Below, piece by piece: positions 35,901 through 50,200 of a stretch of DNA of 64,000 nucleotides; the first letter of the stretch is position 1; the number at the start of each line of letters is the position of its first letter. This DNA comes from Caprimulgus europaeus (Eukaryota > Chordata > Aves > Caprimulgiformes > Caprimulgidae). Location of the stretch: positions 56,895,295 to 56,959,294 of the forward strand of contig OU015524.1 in NCBI GenBank assembly GCA_907165065.1, in the 5' to 3' direction. The notes under the pieces were generated by a model. The model was not told the DNA's origin. It searched no databases and saw only the letters and a program-made list of their open reading frames with translations. The translations under genes and the position numbers were made by a program.

Positions 35901-38494
35901 ATTAAACCATATTTTAATACCTACAAATGAGTATCCGTAAGCCTGGGTATTGTCTGAGTAAATATCTTGTCACCGAGATCGTTAAGTTTTAATTACAGTC
36001 TTCTGGTGTCTGATTGCTTTTAGTCCAGTATAATATTTAGCTTGACTCTTTTAAACAGACAGAAATTTACAACACTTTTAAGTCCCTGTTGGACAGTCAG
36101 TATATAAATGTAAGTAGTTCCACATCCTTAATTTGTCTTATCTCCTTTTATTTTATATGAGCTTTGAAACTGTATTATTGAATTACTGCACTGTTTAAAC
36201 AAAAGAAGACTCAAACAAAGACATGATTTGTGTGGAAGTTGCTATACAAAATAAAGCTGCGATGTAGTTGCCTCCAAAAATCAATGTGTCATCACATTAA
36301 AAAAGGAATCCTCTGCCATAATACATTATTTTTGTTTTGCAGGATATGAAAAAGCCATTTATTCTTTGCTCTTGGAAAATCTTTTTTTTTCAGCATGGGA
36401 AACAAACACTTCTGTCTTTATCAAGTTTCTTTAGTTTATAATTGTATAACTATGAAAAGTAATCAATTACAAGACACAGCAATCTGGCCTTCAGTACTAA
36501 AGATAAAATAATAATTTCAGTCCCAGAGGTTATGCAGGTCCATCATTCCCTTCCTTTGAGGCATCTGTGTCATCCTGAGTGTGATACAGAGCACAGTATA
36601 AAAGCATAAATTTTCAAAGACATAAATTTTGTTCTCCAGTAGGTGGGTGTAAATTCCAATGGAATTGCACTTGAGAAGTAAAGAAGATTTTGAACCAAAA
36701 TGTTTGATGGTTCCTGGTAGTTGTGCTGAAATCAGCCTATCTAGGGTTAGATTATCACAGAATAAGCATTTTGTGTGTGCTCATAAATATGCACTTACAT
36801 GGTCTTTCATGTTGGCTTTTCCTGTCTCTTCCCACACACTGTGATGTCTCTTATATTCAAGCTTCCTTTTATTTTAGAACTGCCCAGCTCTTGCACGTAC
36901 CATCACCTAATTTCTCAAGGCAATTAAGCCACGTTTAACTTTGTGTCCAAATATTTTAATTTTAAATAGCTAAAGTACAATGCTGGAAAAGGCTGTATTC
37001 TTTTTGAATCATGGCCATTTATACAAATGTGCTGTTTTATCTTTCAAGCTCTCATGCTAAGATATTTCTGAAATAAACCAGTAAAGTCACAAAATACAGG
37101 ATTTTATGGTGATGGTTAGAGTATCGTGCCTGCTGATTTCCTGTAAATTCCTTCTTCCTTCTCCTTGTTTTGCAGAAATCAGAGGAAAGTATAATATTAA
37201 CTTTCATAAACTTTGATCCTGCATTGTATCTTTATTTTTCTCCTTCTCATTGTAGCTCATCACCTGAGCATTTTGACTAACATGCTATGAACTCCCCATT
37301 TCAGATGAGAAGCATCCCCACTTTATTTCTTGTTGGAAGGGATCTAGGGCTCTCATTTAAACACATCAATTATAAGATTTCAGAGAAGTCAGAGGAATCA
37401 GGCATTTCTGTCTGTGGTGACACCTCATCTTGTATATATATCCCTAATTCATAAGAATATTATCCATTATATGAATTATAGTTTAATGGGAGCTGGATTG
37501 AGTGCTCTGATGTCTTACTGTAGGCTTTCAGTGTGATATGGATTGAATTGCTTCATGTCTCAGTGTCTTGGTTTTCTATTCAGGATAAAGGGATGACAGC
37601 AGTGTTTCCTTTTTTCATTTCTTTCTCTTAGCTGTTTTGAGTGTGATCTTTTAGCTGAGGGTCTCTTTTGCATGGGTTAGATTTCATAGCAGAAGGACTA
37701 GGAACAGACTTGGGCCCTACTGCCACTACTGGTAATGGGAAGTTTTGTGATGCCTCCTTATTTAACATCCTGTATACTTTCAGGGAGATTTTGACTGAAC
37801 TGTTTAAGACAAGGATGCTTTCAATTTGGGAAGTTGCAAGCCATTTTTCTGTCCTTGGAAGATCATGTTTCTTTTCAGTATCCTCAGTCCCTAGTTAGTG
37901 TAGTTTCTTCAGTGTTTATGCCACCATAAATGTCTGTAATAATTGTTCAACTTGCAGCAATCTAAAGATGACATAATACATATCATAAAGAGCAATATTT
38001 ACTACATGCATAGCATTTAACTGGTGCTGGCATTCAGTGGAATGACTAAAGCAGATGCCCAATAAAGCAATCTTACAAAATGAAGAAAAGCGGGCATTTT
38101 CTGGAAATTTATGATATCCCACTTAGGACATCATTTTATAGAGAACTCACCTTCAGAATTATTCTTCATTTCATAAGTTATCATTACCCATGCGCATGTG
38201 GTCTTCAGAGGCTCTAGAGTGACTGAGGAATCAAAGGAGGAAATAATTCTTAAGAGCATTGCTTTGTGCTTTCTGGAATTACAGATGCACCTCCCAGAAG
38301 TGGTTACGGGTGAAAACAACTGTTAAATTTAAAGGAATTTTAAAGGACATTAGGCAGTGAAATGTTAATGTTACCTCAGTACATTTTGAAAAGGAATAGA
38401 GGGTAATCAGTATGATGTGTTACAAACAGTTGTGTATCAGTATTGTACTATTTATTTTATATTGTTGTTTTGTTTTTGTTTTTTTCCCCTGCAG

Positions 38495-38559
38495 GGACCA
38501 TTAGAACATTCAAATCTGAATTTCTGTAAACTGTACAGTCTCCCTAGTTGTCAACGTTT
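38495..38559 (+). other. Candidate non-coding exon, 65 nt
   Basis: A strong T/C tract ending TTTTTTTCCCCTGCAG lies immediately before, and TTT|GTAAGT lies immediately after. All three forward frames contain or meet stops quickly, so it would be non-coding, such as a TIAM2 5' UTR or lncRNA exon. The splice sites are seen directly; use as an exon is inference. Confidence 0.35.
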
Positions 38560-40439
38560 GTAAGTAAAAACTAATGTAATTACAGTAATTTTGACATCAT
38601 ACTAGGAAAATCATCCTGTAAATCATCATTAAAAGTTGTTGAAGTATGAACTCATTTTTTTATTCTTACCTGAGGAAGTTTTTCAGAAAGCTGTTAGGCT
38701 TGACAGGAAAGTAGAAAGAACAACTGAGAAATTGACAGGATCCGTTTAATCCCATTTGTCCATGAATTTGATTTTCCCAGGGCAAGAGCTATAGACTGTT
38801 TTGTCATGTGTGGAGAAAGTTCCAGCGTGCACAGTATATTATCCAGTCTTTACAAGTGACCCGGCCTAAGAGCAGACTTTTGGCTATGTTTGCATTGCTC
38901 TCCGTTTTTTGGGGTTTTTTTAATGGAAAGTAGTTTGTTTTTACAGCTTATTTTGTTTCAGGTTAGGACACTGACAAGAAAAGCAGAAATGTTTTGCTCC
39001 TCGCTCTGATTGCACGTGCTGTAGTGTGGAAGGTGGGTTTGCTCCAGTGGGAAGGCTTCAGATGGAGGCAGGGTGCTTTACCCAGACCCGCTGTAGTCGG
39101 GCACAGGGCATGTGACTGGGGTGCAGGGGAAAACCCACAGAGGGGCCTGGCAGCAGCACGCTGGGAGACCCTCTGGCCAGCACCTTCTGGCCAGGCAGCT
39201 TCTTCCTCTGCAAACCAATGAGCCCCACTTGCCAGCTTACACATGGATTTTTTTTGGAAAATCCCTGGTAACTTCAGTTCAATCCTATGCTTCTTAACAA
39301 AAAAAAAATATGAGTAGTAAGAGACCTGTTGTGAATCCACCAGTGTACAGGGCAAAGACGCTCCAAGGGTCTGCACACTCAGGCTCGTCCTTCTGTGAGG
39401 GGATAGGAACTTCTATGCCCCTTTTCCCTCATCTTTACTCCTCAGACTCTTCTGAAGGCAGTAAACTCAAGGGCCTCGCCCCCAGTGTTCCCCCGATAAA
39501 GGCTGTCCCCCCCTCTCCCTGTCCTGCTGGGGTTTCTGACCCTGTTTCCCAGGCAGCGGTGAACAACAGCCCCGCTGGTGGCTGGGGTGGCCGAGCCCTG
39601 CAGCGTGCTGGCCTTGCGCAGCAGAACAGCTTGCCCTCCGTGGTGGAGATTTGTCACCAGCGGCCACCGGCTGCGCCCCCGTAGCAGAATCTCCACAGTG
39701 CAGGCCCTTCAGAAATCGCCTCTTTTCCTCTGCACACCCTTGGCCTTCTCTGGGCTTCTGCCTTCACAACCAGCCTGGTCCCTGCCTGGCACCACTACAT
39801 CCTCAGCTGTGCCTGTTTCTTTTAAAGCCTGCTCAACCTATTTCTCCTGCAGTGTATACCTAATTACTCTGTATCAGTCCCTATAAACCAGTGGAAAGGG
39901 CTGTTGGCAGCAAGGGTGGAGTAAATAAAGGTATGACTGGGCATGAGCATGTTAAGCAAATAAAAGAGCATGGAGTGGTGACTGAGTAGGTGTTCTCTGC
40001 TACTTCCAGCTGATTGAATTAAGTAGCTAAATGGATTTGGGAGATCCATCCCTTGTCTTGCAGGCTCCATTCTTCCTGGCAAGCATCTGGAGACAAATGA
40101 CAGTTGTACTCACCATGGTATTTAGTCTCTTTGATGGAAAGCTCTGATCTGTGCCTTGCTTCTGTGACCAAGCATGAGGCGTAAGGCTGCATGGGATCTC
40201 ACACGGGGTCACCTGGGCTGTTCACCTGCTTTTGGGAGGATCCAGCATACCTCTCCTCATCTTGACAGGTGTTTGTCTCAACCACTCCCATCTGTTCCTG
40301 TGACAGCATTACATGTCATACCTGCTGCTCAGATAACCTGCTGCCAGGCTGATCGTTCTTTTGTTAGAAAGCTTTTCTCCACAACTGCGTATGCATGATG
40401 GACATGGAGAATAATTAGTTACTGTCCTCTTCTCATAAC
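38560..40439. other. Intergenic, with a GC-richer patch at about 39.43-39.70 kb
   Basis: Overlapping open frames exist on both strands in the GC-richer patch because few stops occur there. None resembles a known protein. CpG density is moderate, clearly lower than in the 62.4 kb island. Confidence 0.5.
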
Positions 40440-40995
40440 AAACTTTTACATATTTTAAACATGTTATCATGTCTTATCTTAGTCTTTGCTTTTTCTAGAC
40501 TAAACAATATTATTCTTTCAACCTTGCCTTGTTCTACATCTGTTATACTTTTTTGTGGCTTTTACCTGGACTCCCTCCAACTGTCTCTCTCTGACAACCC
40601 ATTAGGCGGAGCCAAGCACAGTAATGTAGTCAGGGCCTTGCCACTGCTGGTAGGGGAAGAATAATTACTTGATTTGATTACAGGATTACTATGAATACAT
40701 ATCAGGCTGCCTTTTTCTGCAACTAGATACCATCCCGTTTTATAATTTGCTTATAGACTGCTATAACCCCCCTGCAGATCCTTTTTGCAGTACAGTTGCC
40801 TGGCAAGTCTCCTTTCCACACTTGTGCACTTTAATTATCGTTCTATGGTAATTTGCACTTCTCTTTGTGGATCTAATGCATTCATTTCAGAACATTTATC
40901 CAAATTACTGCGATCATGCTGAATTCTAATCCAATCTTGTAAACTCTTGCAACCTCGCCTAGTTTTATATCAGATCAGATTTTACAAATCCCTTT
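40440..40995 (-). mobile_element. Ancient, diverged CR1-like LINE fragment
   Basis: The plus strand follows the pattern of old amniote CR1 reverse complements. It reads CCTTGCCTTGTTCTACATCTG, TTTTTGTGGCTTTTACCTGGACTCC, 'CAGGGCCTTGCCACTGCTGG', then 'CAGATCCTTTTTGCAGTACAG', and 'CATTTCAGAACATTTATCCA'. Order and spacing agree with the ORF2 segment of such elements, but many indels are present. The subfamily is uncertain. Confidence 0.75.
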
Positions 40996-41214
40996 TTTAT
41001 CCCTGAAGTACCAGATCCTCAAATACACAAGGCATCAGAATTACAGCTACCTTGTTTTTAGAAATCTGATGAAAGGTCTTTGGGTTGTACCCACCTCTCC
41101 AAAGAGCAAGCAGCAGTTATGTTGTAGGACGTAGTCAAACTTTGCTCTGCTCATCACTGTGCCTGCTTACAATGGCCAGAGGTTACTGACATTTCAGCTA
41201 CCAAAGGCAACATG

Positions 41215-41297
41215 CAGGTGTCCCTGCCATGGCAGAGGGGTTGGAACTAGATGATCTGTAAGGTCCCTTCCAACCCTAACTGTTCTATGATTCTGTG
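41215..41297 (+). mobile_element. CR1 LINE 3'-end fragment
   Basis: It reads AGGTGTCCCTGCCATGGCAG, then GGTTGGAACTAGATGATC, AAGGTCCCTTCCAACCC and TTCTATGATTCTGTG. This is the canonical CR1 3' end in sense orientation. It is a very short 5'-truncated copy. Confidence 0.94.
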
Positions 41298-44200
41298 CTA
41301 AATTAGCCCACATGAAGCTCCGAGTGGCTGCAGCAGTTTTTTCTCAGGAGGAGCTTATTTTGAACTAGCAAAGTTGTTCTGTGCTACATTTCTTACTCTA
41401 ACACATTTGCTGACTTTTTTCTTATATTTCATATTCTTGTTTGTCCCTGTGTCTGTGCACAGGGAATTCTTTGGAGTTCTCCCAACATGCTAAGCCATGG
41501 GTCCCTACCAATACCTTTTAAATTACTCCTTTGGGGCTTTAATTATATATCTCCTGGTCTAGTGTACTGCATGCTTACTCTGCACTGGGTTAATTTGAGG
41601 CTGTGCCTTTAGCGCTGCCCTTCTCTAAATTTGTCCTCTCATCTGAGCTTTTCCTCTCTTGGATGACCTTTGCCTGGGAGTGGCGTGGATTGGTCCCTGG
41701 AGCCGGCTGTGGATGCATTTCTTTGCACTCCCCTGGCATTTGTTTGCTCTTCCTTTCCTATGAATCATGAAATCTCTCATTTTATAATAACTTTCATCTG
41801 ATTTTCTTTTCATCCCTAAATTTTAACAGTTCTTCTACAAAACTAAAGTTAAAGCTAGAACACCACCACCCATGCAGTGTCTTTTACAACTTTATGACCT
41901 GCTGGATTACTTCTTCAGCAAATACCTGAGTATCTTTTTCTCCAGGAGAAATAAAAGAGGTGTTTAATACCAAACTTCATCCCTGTTTTAATTCTGAAAG
42001 CCTTTTGAGGTTTTGTGTGCTTTCATGGATGAGTTCTTCTGTCCAGGAAGCCAACAGAAAACTCTTCTGGAGGTTACCTTCACTCCTTGAAGCAGCTAGG
42101 GGAATATTTTTATAAGCTAGTAATCTAATCCTTTCTGAAAAGCAATTGAAACTAAAAACCAGCCTGCTCTGACCTTGGAAGCCTAAGATTGTTTTAAAGC
42201 GTTTTCTGCAGCTTTTTTAAAATATGTCTGGAAGAAACTTCCTGAAGAAACTGCAAGGGGTGCTGTGCCTCATCAGTATAACGGCAACCACAAAGAGATG
42301 AGGTGCTCCGAGCCATGACCTAACCCTTGTGACAGGTATTCAACACACAGCATAATAAATATAATCTTCCCAAAGCAGAGAAAAAAACAGAGCTAAGTCT
42401 GACAAGGACTTGTAAAAAATATATGAATGTAAATAAAAAGAGGTGAACAAGGTAAATCTTATATTGATAAGAGCCAAATGAGTATTGGTCTCAGAACAAA
42501 AAATAACTTTATGGTTGATCTGTCTCTTATGAGCCAAACTGCAACCCCACATCTGCAGCCTTTTTTCCTTTAGGAAAGGATGTATGTGGTTCAGCCATTT
42601 GAGCATGCTTCTTGTTTTCTTTGTTTAAAAAATGTTCTTTAATAGTTATTTCAGGCTTCTGTAAATGGATGACAAACAGACACATTTTAGTTAAACCAGA
42701 ACTTTCTTTATAGCCATTTCTTACCCTGCTATCAGTGCTATTTCAGTAGCTCCGTGGGTAACAGCAGCATTTTTCTTTCTTCAGAGGCTCCAAATATTAG
42801 AATTATTTTTGGGGAGTGGTTTTGGATTCAGTTTGTACTCCTACTGATAGGTTACATATCATGTGTATTATATAATGCCTGTAATTTAAGAGTATATAAA
42901 GAAAACAAAACATTTATTATATTCTGAGGCATTTCCAGGGAGTGAATAACTATGATAAACTGAATAGGCCATTAGCTACCACTATTACTCTGCTCAAATG
43001 CAGCTGAAATAGCATTTCTTTAGTGGTAAAAATATTTGGCAGCACTGCACTCGCAAAAAAAAGCCAACTTTACAAATGACATTTTTGGAAAGTCCTCTAC
43101 ATTCTTAGGAATCTCCGAAGAAGTTGTATTTAAAGGCACCAGACTCAATTTTCTTAAGCTGAGACTGTTCAATAAATAAACTAAGTATATATTTTAGGTG
43201 ACTGTTATATTTCACAAATCTTATACCCACATATGCAGGAATTAAATAATTAAAGTAGCTATGGGGATAATTCTTTGGATTTAATAAGGCTTCTCACTCC
43301 GTTGTCTCCATTATACTGTACCTATTTGCTTCTGGTTAGATATGTTTGTTCCCCATAGTATATTTGTTTTTGCAAATCACTGCAGAAACATGTTCTATAA
43401 TTAGAGAAAAAAAATACATACTGTTTCATTTTATAATAGCAGAATTACTAATGAAATACTGATAGCAAGATTTTTCTATTAGCGATATGAACCAAAAAGC
43501 ACAACCTAGTAGTTAATAAGTTAATTACAATTTTTAAACTTTTTTTTTTTAAATGCTATTTTGGCATTGAGATAGATTGTTCTTTTTAGTACATCTTAAA
43601 CACCTTCTATTGCTCTGCCTTGTTTTATTTACTAAAAGCTTTTCTCACAGTAAAGGTGTTTTCTTTGTGCTGAATTTTTGTTCAAAAGAAGAAACAATAT
43701 ATCTTGAAGGTAAAATTGAGGATCTTGAGATTATTTTTTAAATTTAATATTCTTGACAGCTTAAACTCATTGAAAATCAACTATCCTCTGAAGTTTCTTT
43801 ATCTTTCTCTGCCTCAAACAACTTTCTAATGTATTTTCATACTTTGCTTAATGTTAGATCTCTTCAGAAATGCTGGTGGTAGTTACAGTAAGAAAATATT
43901 ATAGTAATTAGCAATAATATTTCTGGTTTAAATCCTTTGGTGAACAGGAATGATATGAATTTGGCTATGTTGCTCTCTGGAGATCCTTGGCATCCAGAGC
44001 AGGCTGTGTTCCTGACTGGAGCTGATGGATAACTTTCTGTAGATTGTGTGTTCTGTGGTGAAGCTGAGGAGCAAAGACTCTAGCTCTAGTGATTGTCTTT
44101 TTAAGAAAAAAATATTGTCTCTGCAGAACTAAAGTTGAATTTTACTTTAATTTTCCTCTTTCTTGAAAAAATAGTGTCTTCTGACAATAGTATGTTTGAA

Positions 44201-47200
44201 AAAGCTGAAGACTTTTAAGCACCTAGTATTGAATACCCAACACCTTTGAAACCTCACAAGGTTTTAGAAATGGACGTGTGCAAAAGGGATCATTTTGAAA
44301 GCAGTGGTATCAAGCGAATCTCAAACTGCCACTGTTTAAAACCACATTGAAGTCTTTGTTTGTCAGACTTAATGGAGAAGAATAGTAGTGGTGGAGATGT
44401 TTCTGTGTTGACATGAAGAGTGCCTGGGTCTGTATTTTAGAAGAGAAAGGTGGACTCAGTAGCTGGTAAAATTTTAAATCCTCTTCTCCATTAAGATTTT
44501 TTTTTGGTCTTGTAGTAGTGTGAATCATATTGCTTACTTAAATATTTTACTAATTATCATGATTATTTATAAAGAAGTGTTTCAGTTGTTTTTTATTAAG
44601 AAGGATAATAAAGTTGTTGGGTTTTTTTTTTAAGAGATAAATTTAGGTATTTTAAAACATCTAAAATGTAATATGATTGAATGTAGAAACAAAGTCTATT
44701 GAACTTTGTTTGAAAGTTCACCCAGTTAAACCTCCAGTGTGGATTTAATAGTAAGTCGCTGAGAGATCACAGCTGGCGTAATAGCGTCCTGTAGTCCTCC
44801 ACACATGCTTCAGGACTTGCCTGTGCCCTGAAGCTCTGTCATCCCATAATGATTGTCTGAGGCATTTTTTATATGTTGTGCTGTTTGATTGGAATAACTG
44901 AAATGGATGCATGGTAACACCAATTTCAATCAATGTTTTTAGAATTTGTAGAGAGACAGCTGACTAGAAAATGGAGTTAATGATCTGAAGGAAAATGACC
45001 TATAGGAAGTGTATCTTCTGCTTATTTAATGCTGGACAGATCTGCTATCAATACAGAGACATTTGTAGAATAAGGAGTAAGACACATTCTGTTTACATAA
45101 TTTATAAATTTTAATTAAAGATGCCAAAATATTTTTAGTGCCAGGCCCAACAAGACAGAGTCAGCAATGGAGTTATTGGCTTTCTGATCAATAGCAGCCA
45201 AGGTCACAGAGAAACCACAAATAATGACAGATCATAACTTATACCTAAAATAAAATTATTTAAGGCATTCTAAATATAAATAAATACGTTTAGATGTAGA
45301 GTGATATTTTCAAGCAATTTTCAGGATCTTTAAGAGAAGCTCTAGGTTTTAAGGTTCACCTTTCATGGTTATTCATACTTTTCTAATTCACCAGGGAGGC
45401 AATTCCTGCACTGCAGCTACTGGAAATGCTGTTTCCACTGCAGAGTGGAGCTGCGAAGGCCACGTGGGAAGGAAGCTGATGGTCTCCACTGTGTAGCTAA
45501 AGCCAAAGAGAAGTCAAAATTCTTAGACAGCAGAGGAGCACGCAGACACAGCAAACATTAATTTTGCAGATTGGTAAAACCCTCATGAATAACTGCAGAT
45601 GGTTACTTTTCATCCAAAGTACATGCTGAAAGACTGGGATAAAATTTAAGAGTACAAATGTAAAGTCAGGCATTTAAAAATGTAAACACAGTTTCTGCAA
45701 TTGAATTCTGTAAACTGAGGGAAAAACGATGTCTGTTTATGAGTTATGGGATGTTTCTAAGCTATTGGTGTAATATAGCTATGTAAAAGGTAAAATGTTA
45801 TCTTGGGACATATCAGGCAAGGTATGTCCAGTAGAGATAGTGAAGTCATCATTGCCCTTATATAAGGCCTTTGTAGGATAAAATACTTAAGTTTCATCAC
45901 TCATGTTCAAGAAAGATTAAATTAAACTGGAAGAGACTCAGAGGCAAGCTAAGGAAAGAATAGGAAAACTAAGAGGCAGGGGGGTGCTAACAGATGTTGA
46001 CTTAGCCTAGTAAAAGGAAGGTTGGCAAAAAGAGTGTGATCATGGTCTCTCTGCCTTCAAGTAGTGCACACGTGAAAAAGAAAATCTGCTTATTGTAGAC
46101 ACAAACCTCGGAGATATAAATTGGTCATGAATAACTGTAAGCTGCAAATTGGAAAGAAAGTATTCTAGCCATCAGAGCAATGAATTTCTGGAACAGAAAG
46201 CAAAAAGATGTTAAAAGAGAAAAAAATTGTGCTGCAAGGTGAAGAGTTCCAGGTTAGTTTAAGGCTTCTCCCGACGGACTGACATGGCACAGGAGCAGTC
46301 GTGCCATCCTCTCCCAAATCACCCACGGGGGCATGTGAGGATGCTCTTGCCACATGTACCAGCTCTCAGTGCAGCCCAACCACGTGAGCCCATCCTCACT
46401 GCTTCAGTGCTGTGCAGAAGGCTTCGCTGGAACTGCCCCTGCCATGTCTATGGATGTGCCTTTACCTTGAAGCAAACCAGAAGCATTCCCACAGTCAAGC
46501 TCAGCCAAGGAGAGGTTAACGCTGCTCTGCATTAACACCTTGCAGTGCTGTTTGCAGTTTGCAGCTCACACCCTCTGCTGTACTGTAGCCACCCCAGTGA
46601 GCACTGTTTGGCTTGAATGTAGATGGAGTGTGCTAGCAAGTATGTCAACAGTTGGCTCATGGTCAAGATTCAGTCACGTAACTGTGTAGACATACCCCAA
46701 AATGAACATAAATCTTTGTCTCCTTCATAGCAATGCAAAGCAGGATAACTACTTCAGCCTGCAAAGCTGGCAGACAGCAGATTTGGATGGTTTTTGTCTT
46801 GCTAATGTCGAACATTCAAAAATTGTGGCTTCAAAAATTATGAGACTGGCTTTAAAATCTTGAAATCTTAAAATTAAGGCTCTAGAAATCCCTTTTATTT
46901 TGCCTTTTGTTTTTCTTAGCCTCTTCTGAGCCTATCAGCACCTAAAATTACCTTTTCTTTGCAACTATGAGCACACAAAAATAAACTAAAAGATGAAAAC
47001 TCAGATTCTCATATGAGCAGCTCTCTTCAGAAGGAGGAGCTTTGCAGAAAAACATCACATCATGGAGCTCCTGAGAAACTCTTCAGAGTTGCTAACACTG
47101 GATTTGATAAAGCCAAGGACTGAGTTTGGCCTGAGTTTGCACAGCTGCAATGCGGAGCAATAGTTGAGATTACAGAATTCTTGCTGAAGGAAAATACATA

Positions 47201-50200
47201 TGGAGTGGGGAAAAAAATGAAATAAAACAACAACCAACAAAACAACAAAAAACACGCAAGCATGGATTATCTGAAAGGAGAAGAAAGTGAAGAGGTCAGA
47301 GGTGGCTCCAGTCATTGGCATGTGCAGTGCAGTACATGTATTTTCAGTCACACACCAGGGAAACTGCTGCAAGGCTGTGAAATTCCCTCTCCAGCACAGA
47401 ACTCACCCACTCCCATTAAACGCTGCTGGGTCCCAGGCTGCATTTTGGAGGACTGGCAGCTGGATTATCACCCTGTGCCCTAATGGGGTCTGAACTACAG
47501 AATGCAGTATGTCACTGCATTCTGTTCAGTTCTAACTGGTACCACATACACCACCACATTCAGTGCAGAAAAGTTTTTAAGGTTAAGCAAATTTTTTGAC
47601 ATGTTATATAGGATTCTTTCTGATTATTTTAAATTGTTTTAAAGAATGATATATACTGCTGTTTCTGTCTAGGTGAGAATTTTCTTGTATTTTAAACAGT
47701 TTCATTAGATTATTAAACTGGCAGATTCTTGTTAGCATTAAAATAGGTACATAAATTCTTTATAAGCTCAGAGATTTTGTTATCCTTTGTAATTAAGTGT
47801 AATTTGAATTTAGCACATTTTAACTTCCCTTATGTTATCAAGACTCTTAGATATGTTCTAATACTTCTGCTTAATATGTGCCTCTTAATTTGTTAAAAAA
47901 AAATCAACTGTGAGAATCTTTTTGTGATATAGGTACAGAAATGATACAGCAACTCAGATACTGAATATCACTACTCATTTTTTTTTTTTAAATACTCCCC
48001 TTAGATTGATTCATATAAAACACCATAGTAATTTTCAAGTTTCTTATTGCCTGATTAGATATGACATGAAAATACACAGCATCACATGATCTTTCAAATA
48101 TTATTATTACCTTGATAGAGTCTTCTCTAACATCAGGGACAAAGGCTTCATAATTTAATTCAAGTATATATGATCATCAGCATTTCCTTACTGTAAAGGC
48201 TAAGACGTTTGACTTCCAAGGAACAAACAGATCAAGGTATTTCATTATCAGCACTCTATTTTCTACCCATAAAATTTGACTGAAATTTAAAGTCAGTTAA
48301 ATTATGTATGTCTTATGGTACTTGCTAACATCAGGCAAAGTTTTGCATTTGCTATTAATCTCTATTTGGTAACTTCAGTCTTAATTACACCAAATATTAC
48401 TAATTTTCCCTCTGTCAGTCAACACACTGCATTACACTGTTTTGCATACAGACTCCTATTTCTGCTTTTGAAAAAAAGATGTGTGGGACTCATCTCAACT
48501 TTAGCCTTGCAAAACACTTACACTGCAAAGCTGACTGGTTTGTCTCTGTAGTATAGAGTGAGCACTAAATAGTGGGAATCAGACACCCAAACACCTCTTG
48601 TGGCTGCTCCTGCCACTTGTCTCAGACACTTAGGTGAGTGTGGGACAAATTCTCCTCCCATCATTGACTCACTCTAGATAACTCTGTCTGGGTATGTGAC
48701 ATTTATCGTGGGTTTGCTTGCCTGAACTGTAGTGTCTAGTGCCATTAAAGATGTCCCAGTGGTTCCCATGCTAACGAGGCAGAAAACCTTTAGGGCATCT
48801 GAAAAAGCACTAGATACCTAAGTGTAGACAACTGAGTCCTTGGGTGCCCAACCCTGCTGAGGTGAGTGGCCTCCCACACCATTCCACATGGCTGGAGCAA
48901 CTCCCCTACATGTTGTTTGAGGTGTAAGAATAGGTTTTCTGCACACTGGTACTGCATCTCCATGTTTCCACAACAGAAAAGCAGCAGTCACTCAGGAAAA
49001 ACTGCACTGGCTGTTTGAAAAGCATGCAGCAGTATTACACAAGGGTTTTGGACCACTGCAGAATTACTGCAGAGGAATTGTCTTTATGTCCAGCCGAGAT
49101 GGTTTCAGGACATAGTATCAGTCCCTCCACTTTGTCTCTTTTGCCCATGAATGGGGTACACCTCTGATGCCCGCACTCAGCCTGGCCTGCCCTTAGGCCT
49201 GTGAGATGCATCTGGCTGTGGTGGCAAGACCCACCCAGTGCCAACAGGCGGATGCCTCTCCTCTCCCTCTGTTTTCCCCAGAGAGGTATGGTCACACCTG
49301 TGTTTCTGGGTTGGGAAACTCACTCAGGTGATCTCATATGCAGGTTTTAGTGGTCTTGAAGGAATGAGGCAGTATCCTATCCATGTGTTAGAGCTCAAGG
49401 CTCTTCAAAGCATGTGCAGCCCATTCCCCTATCATAGGCAAGATATGCATATCCACACAGAGACGAGATGATTCAACCACCAAGCAGGAAGGTGGTCCTT
49501 TCTCTGCCAGGAGGTAACTGTGTGATGATGCTGGTGCACAGAAAGCAGGGTTCACCTCTTAGGAGTTCACCTTTCCTTGTGAAGCCTGCGAAGCAGAGCA
49601 GATTTTGTTTCTGGATCACAAAGAGAGCGATGATCTTTTAAGAAGGAAGTCACCATGACATGTACTTCTTTCCATGGCAACAGGGTAGCAGCTTTTCTGC
49701 TCCTGAGCAAGCTGCTGCCTGTTTTTTCTCTCAGCTGTGTTTCTGCCTGAGCAGTTTGTCCGTCTTTCCCTTTTACTGTTAGCAAAAGTCTTGATCCCAA
49801 GAAAGGTCAGAAATCCTAGCCCTGACTCTGACAAAAAGACAAAAAGCAATTTTGGTATCTGAACGTCTGTGATTCTTGGTGAAGTCTCTCAAATCTTTCT
49901 AATTTAAAATCCCTAGAGCTGTTTTCAGTGAGGCACAGACATCTGGTTTATCTCAGCCTCGGGGCTTTTGACTTCCTGTAATGAGCAAGTTTTTTGTGGG
50001 ATCCTTCTCTGCCTCAGCAGTCAGACAGCAGGCTGTACGTCACGAGCGGTCCTGGTTCAGGCTGGCTCGCCCATCCTTCCTTCTCTTATTTCCTTCTTTT
50101 CTACTGGAGAAAGGGGAAGGTATTTGTGTGTACTCTTTTTGCTGCTGTCTCTCTGTAACCACATTTTTCAGAGGAAAGTCAGTCTCTTTTCACTGGAAAT

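Larger units (their letters stand above)
20451..38494. other. Long intergenic stretch, AT-rich, no gene recognised
   Basis: This 18 kb contains an A-rich (CAAA)n-like run at 22,069-22,117, another at 32,918-32,962, and short GC-richer patches near 25.7-26.2, 29.26-29.41 and 33.1-33.4 kb. Open frames are short and show no family. Much of it is unique-looking AT-rich DNA that may include conserved non-coding elements, but that cannot be judged without alignment. Confidence 0.6.

Noticed and set aside
45900..46210. Possible old LINE remnant (AACTGGAAGAGACTCAGAGG and similar)
   Set aside because: The general flavour is of an old CR1/L3-type element, but no diagnostic block could be aligned by eye.
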